Shown one piece after another: positions 1-8,609 of a DNA stretch of 64,000 nucleotides (its first letter is position 1; every line of letters starts with the position of its first letter). Location of the stretch: contig JAGPXD010000003.1 of assembly GCA_020746995.1 (NCBI GenBank), forward strand, positions 2,604,001 to 2,668,000, given 5' to 3'. Source of the DNA: Plectosphaerella cucumerina. Its lineage: Eukaryota; Ascomycota; Sordariomycetes; Glomerellales; Plectosphaerellaceae. The notes below the pieces were generated by a model that had not been told where the DNA came from, did no database searches, and saw only the letters and a program-made list of their open reading frames with translations. The position numbers and the translations under genes were made by a program.

Positions 1-484
1 CCAGGAGCGGCCATCCTACCGCATCCCAGACCGTTCATCGCCTGCGCCCTCAGACTTCCCGCGGGCTTCCGGCCCTCTTTCGCCTTTGCCAGTCAACCGT
101 CAGGAACCCATCCAACGGTCCGAGACACTCGAGGAATGGCTTGGCCTGGGAGGCCCCAGCTGGGGTGCCCGTGGACGAGGCAGCCAAGGACAGAGAGGCG
201 CTAGACGAGGTGGCCCTGGACAGAGCGGCGCTGGACAGGGAGGCGGCGCTGGACAAGGAGGCGGCGCTGGCCAAGGTGGTCCTGGACAGAGCGGTGCTGG
301 ACGAGGAGGTGGCGCTGGACGCGGAGGTGGCGCTGGACGAGGAGGTGGCGCTGGACGAGGAGGCGGCGCTGGACGCGGAGGCGGCGCTGGACGAGGCAGA
401 GGTCCTGGCCAAGGTGGTCGTGGACAGGGCGGCAGCGGTCAAAACCGTCCAGGTGGTCGAGACAACATTCCTCCACCTTCGTGA
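1..484 (+). CDS. C-terminal end of a Gly/Arg/Gln-rich protein (5' truncated by window edge)
   Basis: The reading frame that begins at base 2 is open from the window edge to a TGA at 482-484. It starts with a Ser/Pro-rich stretch, then a short segment containing SETLEEWLGLGG, then about 90 residues of GGxAGQ/GGxAGR repeats, ending GGRDNIPPPS. RGG-like tails of this kind occur on RNA-binding and nucleolar proteins, but no domain remains to name it. The repeat is an 18-bp minisatellite, so the other two forward frames and a reverse frame are open too, and the frame choice rests on the more protein-like upstream segment. The start codon lies outside the window. Confidence 0.4.
   Translation, partial: QERPSYRIPDRSSPAPSDFPRASGPLSPLPVNRQEPIQRSETLEEWLGLGGPSWGARGRGSQGQRGARRGGPGQSGAGQGGGAGQGGGAGQGGPGQSGAGRGGGAGRGGGAGRGGGAGRGGGAGRGGGAGRGRGPGQGGRGQGGSGQNRPGGRDNIPPPS
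150..440. repeat. 18-bp coding minisatellite (Gly/Arg-rich)
   Basis: Tandem variants of an 18-bp unit close to GGAGGTGGCGCTGGACGA run through this stretch, most regular at about 300-400. In the chosen frame each unit encodes GGGAGR or GGGAGQ. Most differences between units are silent or exchange Arg and Gln, which suggests slippage expansion under some coding constraint. Confidence 0.75.
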
Positions 485-1970
485 TCTCACGAATCGTGCT
501 GCGTCTACTCTGAGGTAGAGAGGAGAAGTTTCATTTGTTTCTGACATTCGCTTGGTCCACGTCGCAGCCTATGCTTGGCTGCTTCCACTCATTAGGTACT
601 TTGCTTAGGGGACCGCACACTGGGAGAAAAAACAGTTAAAAGTAGTATCGACTGATATTAGTACCAAAATTGTCTGGCTATCGTGTTTGTCTTTCGTGAT
701 TAACTACATATCTTTCGTAACCGATTACATCTCTTTCGTGGCTGGAGAAGATATCTTTCGTGGTTCCAGGAAAATGTCTTTGTAGTTAAGTCGACGTATG
801 TATATGTTTATATCGGCGAGAACTTGGGCGCCGGCTGTCTTTTCGTCTGAATCGCAATCACTTATCTGCTACTATAGACAAGCCGCCCAACAGTGAAGAG
901 GTCAAATCATTTCAACTGGGCAGTTGAGCGGGGACTTCGCCCTGGCATTCAGGGTCACATGTGAGCATGGTGTTGTCAGCGAGCGCTGACAGTCCACGAT
1001 CGCGCATACAGACATCCCCAGGTATAGCCGCCCTGTCATGGCGAGGACCCGCGGACATGGGACGGGCAGATGGCAGCAAACACACCATTGGGTACCTCAG
1101 CTCCGACCGTCCGGATCTGGAGATGGGCTGCATCAGAAGCTGAGTTGATGTCTCTGATCGATCACCCGTGTTGTCCATCAGCACCAGCCGTCACTCAGAT
1201 TTTGCAGGGAGCTCTGGCTTCGTCCCCAGGCGAGTCCAGGCCAATGGCCAGGCTCGCCGTCCTGTCGGAGCAGACGGGGCGGCAGATGATCACTGCCGAA
1301 TCCGCCGGAAGTGTCGTTTCGGTGGCGGCCCCTGAAGACATGGAGCACCCGGGGGAATGGGCGACGCGGAGAGTGCCTCGTGTCAGCGGACCCATCGCCG
1401 TGTCTCTCCTTCTGCTTTCTAGCCTCGACGACGCCAGACCGCTTCCGTCCGTTCTGACACCCTCCGCGGCGGTGACGCCTTCGAAGTCAGCAGAAAGTCG
1501 CCGACTGCAGGACAGGATGGAGGGGCATGCACCGTCAGTACCCCTGTACTGTTGTGCCGACACCTTAACCCGAAGCGTGCGGCGATGCAACCACACCTGC
1601 AGCTGGTGGAACCCAAAGCCCTGGGTGCGGTACTCAGGCCGCTTCAGGGAACAAAGACCGGAGGCGAGGTCGGCCACTACTAGTACAGTGCTTGGCCTGT
1701 ACCGAGGCGCTGGGCGATCCCTGGAGGCGTCACTCGGCACTCCCCTGTCCCAAGGGCATGGGCATCCGTTCTTCCGACCACACCTACTTGAACTTACCGC
1801 TTCGCCCCTCTCTCTCTCTCGCTCCCCCCGCTGACCTGGCCACAACTTGAACACCTCCTCCTCGCGCAGCAACAGCACAGGAGACTCGAGTCGAACACCC
1901 CTTACTGCTGGCCGTCGGCCTGTCTTGCCAATCTCAACAGCGCCTGAAGGCACCCCCCGCTCTGACCACA
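485..1970. other. Intergenic region, no supported gene
   Basis: This 1.5-kb stretch separates the truncated first gene from the LaeA-like gene. It contains a decayed 21-bp repeat (690-785) and long open frames on both strands (1070-1834 forward, 1195-2103 reverse). Their translations show no recognisable domain or protein-like composition, and the reverse one runs into the methyltransferase coding sequence. The last few hundred bases are presumably the methyltransferase promoter and leader. Confidence 0.6.
690..785. repeat. Degenerate 21-23 bp tandem repeat with TCTTTCGT core
   Basis: The 8-mer TCTTTCGT occurs at 690, 711, 732 and 754, with a fifth degenerate copy (TCTTTGTAG) at 777. The spacings are 21, 21, 22 and 23 bp. 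Only the core is conserved; the 13 or so bases between cores have diverged. Confidence 0.75.
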
Positions 1971-3014
1971 ATGGCTCTCGACAGGAACCCCTCCGGCGAC
2001 GGAATGGCCGGCGAGGTCGAGGTGGACCCCGACTTTGATGATGAAGAGTTGCTCTTCCGTTGGAACAAGGGGTCTCCGTCAGCCAGCATCTCGATCGGGT
2101 CAAATGTCACAAATTACGAGTGGAAGCACGGGCGGCGGTATCACGCCTATCGTTCGGGCAGCTACAACTTCCCCAACGATGAGGCCGAGCAAGATCGCCT
2201 CGACATGGTGCACCACGTCTTCTACCGGCTCCTAGGCGACCGCCTCTTCACGGCGCCGATCGACCCCGAGGGCATCCGCGTGCTCGATGTCGGAACGGGC
2301 ACGGGGCTGTGGCCCATTCACTTTGGCGACGCATACCCGGAAGCTAAGCTCATCGTGGGCAACGACCTCAGCCCGATCCAGCCCGACTGGATGCCCCCAA
2401 ACGTCAAGTTTACCGTCGACGATATTGAGCTTGACTGGATCGAGCCGGAGCCCTACGACCTGATTCACTGCCGCTACATGGCCGGGTCCATCCGCGACTG
2501 GCCGCGGCTGGTGCGCCAAATGTACGATAACCTACGGCCAGGTGGCTGGGTTGAGTTCCACGAGTCGGCCAACACGCTCTACTCGGACGACGGCAGCTTG
2601 CGACCCGGCAACAAGATGGTGGCCATGATGGAGGGCCTCATGGAGGCGTGCGATCGCGTCGGCCGAACCATGGATCCGGCCCCGTCGATCCGCGGCTGGG
2701 TCGAGGACGCCGGATTCGTCGACGTGCGCCAGGACACATACAAGCTGCCCGTCGGCAGCTGGCCTCTCGACTCACGACTGAAGGAGTGCGGTGCGCTTAT
2801 GGGCGCGAACTTTTCCGAGGGCGTCGAGGCCTTCACCGCCGCGCTGTTTACCGATGTCTTGGGGTGGACACCCGCCGAGGTCATGGTGCTGAATGCTGGG
2901 GTGCGAGCTGCCGCGAGAGACACCAGCACCCATCCCATATTTGACGTGCTGGTCATCACGGCGCAGAAGCCGTTGACGGAAGCTTCACCGGCAGGCTCGG
3001 GGTCGAAATTATAG
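1971..3014 (+). CDS. LaeA-like SAM-dependent methyltransferase
   Basis: A single-exon gene of 347 residues whose ATG lies in a good context (CACAATGGC). The class I methyltransferase motif I VLDVGTGTG is at residues 104-112. It is followed by an acidic motif (VGNDLSPIQPDWMPPNV) and a YDLIHCRYMAGSIRDWPRL segment typical of the large fungal LaeA/UMTA family. The Tyr-rich segment before motif I (residues about 50-66, YEWKHGRRYHAYRSGSYNFP) is also characteristic. LaeA itself is a nuclear regulator of secondary metabolism and development, but this family has many paralogues per genome, so the substrate and role cannot be assigned. It is likely soluble; no signal peptide is seen. Confidence 0.88.
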   Translation: MALDRNPSGDGMAGEVEVDPDFDDEELLFRWNKGSPSASISIGSNVTNYEWKHGRRYHAYRSGSYNFPNDEAEQDRLDMVHHVFYRLLGDRLFTAPIDPEGIRVLDVGTGTGLWPIHFGDAYPEAKLIVGNDLSPIQPDWMPPNVKFTVDDIELDWIEPEPYDLIHCRYMAGSIRDWPRLVRQMYDNLRPGGWVEFHESANTLYSDDGSLRPGNKMVAMMEGLMEACDRVGRTMDPAPSIRGWVEDAGFVDVRQDTYKLPVGSWPLDSRLKECGALMGANFSEGVEAFTAALFTDVLGWTPAEVMVLNAGVRAAARDTSTHPIFDVLVITAQKPLTEASPAGSGSKL

Positions 3015-3616
3015 TAATACTGTAATAAATGATACCACAATGATTAATTCGGGGCAGGATGTTGGAGTTGAAATAATGTAGAATGAAGCCTGCCCGATGA
3101 GCTGCTGAAGAAATGCGGGCGGACTTATGTCCGGTCTGATTAGTAACACAGGCAGGCATTCAGATCCTGCCAGTGTGACCCCAGTGCTGTCGGCTGTCAG
3201 ATGGCCCCGAGACTCCGGCGACGCGAAGGATCACTGCATGCCGATGCAGCCTCCCACACACCCTTCCGGCGTCTCATGGCTGGCTGCCAGCGTCTTTAGT
3301 GACAAGAAGTAAATTGCCAGCCGCCGCCAAAACGGCTGCCTGCCCGCCCACTAGCATCTCACCCTTTTGGATCTGAGGCAGCAGAGAAAGACCTGCAGCA
3401 TCCACGCTTGACTCCCTCCGCGAATGCTTCCTGAATACTTGCAACATCTGTCCTCTACCCAGGCACCCAGATTCTAATGTGATAAATACAGCGTGTGATG
3501 TGCCCCAAGAAGGCCTAACTTGAGGTTGCAAGACACCAAAGCAGCCCCTATCCAACCCATCTACATCCTCGACATCCCACATCTCACAGACTTGCATACA
3601 CCACACGAGCCTTACA
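3015..3616. other. Intergenic region, nothing recognised
   Basis: About 600 bp between the methyltransferase stop and the small cysteine protein. Only short open frames without protein-like features are present. It probably holds the terminator of the former and the promoter of the latter. Confidence 0.6.
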
Positions 3617-3952
3617 ATGAAGGCCCGATACTACTTCCTCTTCGCCCTCCTGGCCTTCTTCTTCCTCCACCACGCCTTCCGCGTCGTCTTCTGGCTCTAC
3701 TGGGACCTCATGGGCGCCCTCTACAACCTCAACCAATCCCTCAGCGGCCTCGACTCTTCCCACCGCCGCGTCCCCCAGTTCGGCCACTTCACGTCCGACT
3801 GCCTCGAGATCTGGGACGAATGCGTTAGCAAGGTCCCCGGTTTCTACAGGCCCGAGTCGATTGAGCACAAGGCCTGGACGCACGGGTGTGAGACAATGAG
3901 GTCCATCTGCAATGTGGCCAAGGGCAGCGTCACCAACGGTCACTACCTGTGA
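3617..3952 (+). CDS. Small protein with hydrophobic N-terminus and four cysteines
   Basis: An uninterrupted 111-residue frame with a favourable start (TTACAATGAAG). Residues 1-30 are strongly hydrophobic (MKARYYFLFALLAFFFLHHA), consistent with a signal anchor or an unusual signal peptide. The rest is hydrophilic and holds two paired cysteines (DCLEIWDEC and GCETMRSIC), the only four in the protein. It has no recognised domain. It lies between a LaeA-like methyltransferase and a pectin lyase gene, a setting compatible with a secreted or surface protein, but an effector role is only a guess. There is no intron to confirm the model. Confidence 0.6.
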   Translation: MKARYYFLFALLAFFFLHHAFRVVFWLYWDLMGALYNLNQSLSGLDSSHRRVPQFGHFTSDCLEIWDECVSKVPGFYRPESIEHKAWTHGCETMRSICNVAKGSVTNGHYL

Positions 3953-4117
3953 TGTCGTCGGCATGGATCAAGGGGGTCTTGGAAGCCAATGGGCTAGATG
4001 CGTTTCCCTTGCCTGACCACATCTTTCCTGGAATTGGTTCTATGAGCGGTACTGCAGAGGTACCTCTTGTATATACAGAAGAAGAAATATGTACACCCGT
4101 AAACGTGTCAACACTGC

Positions 4118-5531
4118 CTAGAAACGACCAATACCGTAGTTGGCGCTGACATGGCCCTTGACATCACCGTAACGAAGCGGCGTGACAAGGTTGCCCCTGT
4201 ACTTGGCCAGCTCCTGGAGCACGCTGTTATCAGCGCGCCTGGGCCACGAGCCAGTGGCAGTAAGCGCGTTGATCTCGCAGTTGCGGCCGAGAAGCGAGGC
4301 GCACAGCGTGCGGTCGGCCTCGGTGTGCACGTTGAAGACCTTGGCCACCGACGACGCCGAGGTGAGCGCCTGAGGCTGGTTCTCGAACCTGTTGCCCTCG
4401 AGGAGAACCTTGGCGCCAGCAAAGGAGATGTCGAAGGCGTGGCCGGTGTTGGAGCTGTACCAGTTGTTGGTGGCCTGGACGATCTGAACACCGTCGGTCG
4501 ATCCGATCTTGGGCGCGCGGCCGGACACGTCGTGCAGGTAGTTGCGGTCGAAGGTGATCTTGTCGAGGGTTCCGACGATCATGATGGTCCAGTAGTGGTC
4601 ACCGTTGCAGGTGCGAGTGTTGGTGGTGCGGCCGTCGAACTCGTTGTTGGACAGGGTGGCGGTGTTTCCGGAGTTGAAGCTGGGCAGTCAGCGCGGGAGG
4701 GCGGGATGGTTTGGGAGGGTGTACTTACTGAGAGACGAACATCTGGCGTCCGATACGGCTGAACTGTTTGTTGTTAGTACATCCCATTTGTATGAGGTTC
4801 CGGGTGCTTGGAGAGTCCAGCTCTGAACACCCAAAACACCAACACCATCATCACCACCACTACACACCTTGCAGTGATCAATCCAGACGCCGTTGTTGTT
4901 TCCGGTCAGGTCAATCGCATCTCCGCCCCAAATTAGGGAAGGGTTGAGGTTCTGCAGCACGTCAGTTATCTACTCATCTCTCCACTCGTCCTGGTGGCTG
5001 CTCACGTCGATGTGGATGTTCTGAATGATCACATTCTTCGCATCCCGCTTCAGGCGCAGGCCCTTGCCGAGCAGGACGCCCTTGTTCCCGACGCCGATGA
5101 TGCTCTTGTTGCTGCCGACGTCCATGCCCCTGGTGCCGGCCTTGTCGTACTTCACCTGGAAGGGCGTCTGGTTGCTGTCGCAGTCGGGCTTGATCCAGTC
5201 CTGGCCGCCGCCCGCGGCGGTGCAGAGGGTCTTCTCGCGGCATCCCATCTCGGTGACGGAGCCCTCGGAGCCGATGAAGTTGAATGTCTTGTCGATCCTG
5301 ATGGTGCGGGGGACGTCGTCCGCCAGCCACGCCTTGAGCCTAGGCGAGTCAGGGTCTGTAAGGCATGATACTGTGATGCCTAAAAACTTACTGAGCAATG
5401 TCCTTGGGGACGGCGGGAGCGGCAGAACCGCCACCGGTGACGCCGGCGGCGAAGCCATAGGCCTTGCCGACTACCTGGGCGAGAGAGAGCGAGGGCGCTC
5501 CGAGGAGCAGAGCAACGGCGGAGAAACGCAT
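4118..5531 (-). CDS. Pectin lyase (polysaccharide lyase family 1)
   Basis: Five exons on the reverse strand: 5531-5392, 5339-5006, 4951-4868, 4763-4729 and 4679-4118, joined in phase to 384 residues, the usual length of fungal pectin lyases. The introns are 49-104 bp. A signal peptide (MRFSAVALLLGAPSLSLA) begins the protein. Family landmarks follow: KDIAQLKAWLADD, WGGDAIDLTGNNNGVWIDHC, FSRIGRQMFVSHFNSG, CNGDHYWTIMIVG and SGRAPKIG. The enzyme cleaves methyl-esterified homogalacturonan by beta-elimination outside the cell (EC 4.2.2.10 for true pectin lyases). Pectate lyases share the fold, but the WIDH...RIGRQ signature favours pectin lyase. The first intron acceptor was set at 5340-5341 because the nearer AG at 5356-5357 gives a stop. 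The next gene, also for a secreted hydrolase, has the same orientation. Confidence 0.92.
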
Positions 5532-6204
5532 GTTTGATAAAACGAATGTACTTGAACGAAAGGCAAAGTTGGAATATGGAAGCGAATGGACTGAACGTAG
5601 AGTTCACAGAGTTGCGTCGAAAGTAACTCACCGGGAACTGAATAGATCCGGGGTGCAGCTTGAAGATATACCATGGTCCACCCCAGACGCCCCGGCCCAT
5701 ACTCTAATGCCTATTGTCAATAAAGTTACCCCTGCACAGCATCTTTCTGGATCATCGGAGGGGCTTGCTCCAGGCGTCTTCCCTGGGGTACCGAGCAGCT
5801 TTCCACATCCAGCGGCCGCGGCACTCGCCGTAATCGATACGAATGTTGCGCGGCGATGAGGGGGGGCCTAGATCAACCGGCCAAGACGTTCAATTTAACG
5901 GTGAAACAGAAGCGGCTTTCGGGCAATGGGGGCCGCCCTATCGGGGGATTTGCCCGGCGCTGCAGGGACTATTCGTCGTTCCACGGGCCTGGCCCTGGTG
6001 CGCTGTCCGGAAAGGGGGCCAAATGCCGAAATTGCAGTCCCGCCGCGTCGGGGTATCACCGACCGGGGGAATAAAGTGCTCGGGTTCGGGAGGACTGGTA
6101 CGGAACTTCAACTGCAGTCTTTCAGATTCGGATCTCGGACTTTCACGGACATCGTGAGGTTGAAGGACTTCAGCTGACGACGGTGTGTCTTCACCATACA
6201 CGGC
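5532..6204. other. Pectin lyase upstream region
   Basis: About 670 bp between the pectin lyase start and the 3' end of the peptidase gene. There are G-rich patches, including GTGGGG- and GGGG-type words that could serve carbon-catabolite repressors, but none is specific enough to call. No gene is seen. Confidence 0.5.
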
Positions 6205-7920
6205 TCATCCCCTCGCCGCCCTTCTCCTCCTTCCTCCGCACCCATGCTCCTCCTTCCACTCCTTCAGCCACTCCTTGACAAACTCAACAATGAAGCTCTG
6301 CGCCTCGCGCACCGGGTGCGGCGGTAGGTCGGCGGTCGTCTCGTTCTTGAAGATGCCGTTCTCATCCCAGTGGTGCACGGCGCCGCCGCCGATGATGAGG
6401 CGCGGCTCGCTCGTCGTCGAAGGCGGGTAATCGAGCCCAATCTTGTGCGGCGTGGCCTGGCGCCACGGGTCGGCCTCGCCGTCGATGATGGCTACGCGCG
6501 GGTAGCTGAAGTTGAAGCCGCCGTGCTTGTTGATGGCATCCGTGTCAGGCATGCCAAACATCTTGAAGGCCTCGCGGCATGTTGTCGCCGAGTATTCGAG
6601 GTCAATGAGCCGCGAGATCAGGGGCAGTTGCGTCGAAGGTACGCCCGAGCCGGTCTGGAAGTAGCCCCATCTGCACGGGGAGTCAGCTGCTGCTGCAGTC
6701 CATCATCAGGAGGTGACTTACTGCGTGCAGACCTGGTATGGCCAGAGACGCCAGGTCTGGGTGAGGTCGTCGGCCTCATAGTTGGTCCGTCCACCAAAGC
6801 AGGAGTCCTGAGGGCGGCCGCGACACGTGGAGACGCGCGTGAGGTTGACGTAGCCAATATAGTTCTTGAAGGTAGTCGCCAGGTCGTCTCCATATCCGCC
6901 GAGGGCCAGAACTTCCTTGACAGAAGAGTCCAGCGCCTCAGTGGCGGGGTACACAACCTTAGTGGCCGTCATGTTGCTGCAGTACAGGGCAAACGCCGGG
7001 CTGCTGATGGCAGGGTCCCAGTTGACCGACTGCAAGCCCGCGATACCGCCGCGGATGGCGCTGGCAAAGTTGACGTCAAGGGTGACGTTGCCGAGACCAA
7101 AGACTGTCTTGAGCTTCTGGATCTCTTCCCGATCGCCGCCGAGGAGGATGTTATCAACAACGTGCGTGACCTTCTGGGTGGCTGGGGCGCAGCCTTCAGG
7201 GGCGTACAGGCGGGCAGCCTCGTAGTATTCCCAGAAATCGGTGACAGCTGCAGTGACGCCCGACGAGGAGATAGCGCCCCAGAAGAGGTCAGGGTATAGC
7301 TTGCGGAGGATAGCGACGAAGGCGCCGGCATAGGAGCCGCCGTAGGCGATCCAGGGGGTGGTGGGGGCCGTGAGGTCGACGTCCTCGTAACCCGGGAAAA
7401 CGACGTTCTTTGCGAAGTAGGCCGTGTCAGCAAGGGCTTGGTCCGTGGTGAGGAAGCGCAGGTTCTCGGTGCTGAGGTCGGGCGTCACGTAGCTGGCGCC
7501 ATAGTAGCGGTGCTCCAGGATGACACCCAAGCCGCCCGTGGCCTCGGCCAGGATGGCCACAATGCCCTTCTGAAGGAACGGCAGGCGGCCCTGGCCGCTG
7601 GTTTCGCCGGCGCCGAGGACGATGACGGGGCCGCCCTTCTTGTAGAAGCGGTCGTCGAACCAGTATCGCAGGTCAAAGGTGCCGTTGGAGTGAGGCTCGT
7701 AGCTCGAGTCGTTGTGGAAGTGGTCAACAGGCACCGAGAGCGTGTACGGCGGGTAGAGCGTCGCGGGATTCGGCGCCTGCCTCTTGAGCAAGGCGCCGTC
7801 GAGGCCATTGTCGAGACCGAAAATGTCCTCTGTGGTGCCAATATCGGAGCCAAAGGCTGCGACGAGAGGGGCCCGGGAGAGCAAAAAGAGGCCGAAGCCG
7901 AGCCACTTTGAGGCCATCAT
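6205..7920 (-). CDS. Secreted serine carboxypeptidase, peptidase family S28
   Basis: Two exons, 7920-6722 and 6670-6205, with a 51-bp intron, give 554 residues. A signal peptide covers residues 1-22 (second Met at residue 2, ...LGFGLFLLSRAPLVAA), and a KR site at 46-47 could mark propeptide cleavage. The S28 catalytic triad is visible: Ser196 in GGSYAGAF, Asp467 in GEADPW, and His499 (or 500) in GGAVHHWD. The family motif QWGYFQTGSG spans the splice junction and confirms the phase. S28 enzymes (Pro-X carboxypeptidase, dipeptidyl peptidase II type) cleave after proline, often at acid pH. Several N-glycosylation sequons are present. It lies tandem to the pectin lyase gene. Confidence 0.92.
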
Positions 7921-8609
7921 GATTGTGTTGCAAGCTAGACCGCAGAACGAAGCTTGGGATATCAAGGGTCAGAAGCTTATCAGGCGCCACAATGCTTGGT
8001 ATTTGAACCAAACGCTGTGCCCTCCCGGCGTGCTTCAAGACCATCATCCACGCGGGCGTGCCGGGCTTCCGAGTCGTCCCCGCCGCGCTGCTGCGGGCGC
8101 GATGCGACCTTCCGCTTCGGACCGTGGTCGCACAGTTGCCATGGCACGATCGCGCCGAAGGATGATGGCGACTTTCTCGCCTGCGGGCTGCGACCTGCCT
8201 GAACAGGAGGCTCGGTTGCCTATCACCGACCGAGGTGCCCCACGGAGGTGTCGACATGCTACTGGCGCCGGGGCCGGGGCCGTGATGGGCGGGCAGGCGG
8301 GGTCGATTGCCGGCTTGGCCACGCGCCGGACGTCATGTCCGGGGCTGGCCTTATCGCTGTGTGTAACCATAGTGGATGCTTCGCGTCAAGTGTTTGTGCT
8401 TTTCAAGTCGAGGAGCGTACTCTTCCTCGTGCATAGCTGCGAGGCTCGATCCAGAGCAGCGAGTTTAGCGAAACTGGAGGCTGGATGTTGTGGCCATGAA
8501 CGAGTTTATCGATTTCGCTGGCTGCACTGACTGTGTTCGAAGAGGGTACCGCCGGCCTTTGATATCTGTGGAATTCCGAGTCATCGACCAGGATTCGTGA
8601 GTTTGCTGC
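7921..8609. other. Peptidase upstream region
   Basis: About 690 bp between the peptidase start and the 3' end of GRC3. A long forward open frame (7784-8530) crosses it, but it is an antisense shadow over the peptidase signal sequence with no protein-like features. No gene is called. Confidence 0.55.

Noticed and set aside
1195..2103. 302-codon reverse open frame
   Set aside because: It overlaps the start of the methyltransferase gene, has Arg/Ser/Pro-rich shadow-like composition and contains no domain.
3949..4149. 66-codon forward frame overlapping the small cysteine protein stop
   Set aside because: It runs into the pectin lyase 3' end, has no domain and is short enough to be chance.
7784..8530. 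248-codon forward open frame
   Set aside because: It begins antisense to the S28 peptidase signal sequence and has no protein-like features.
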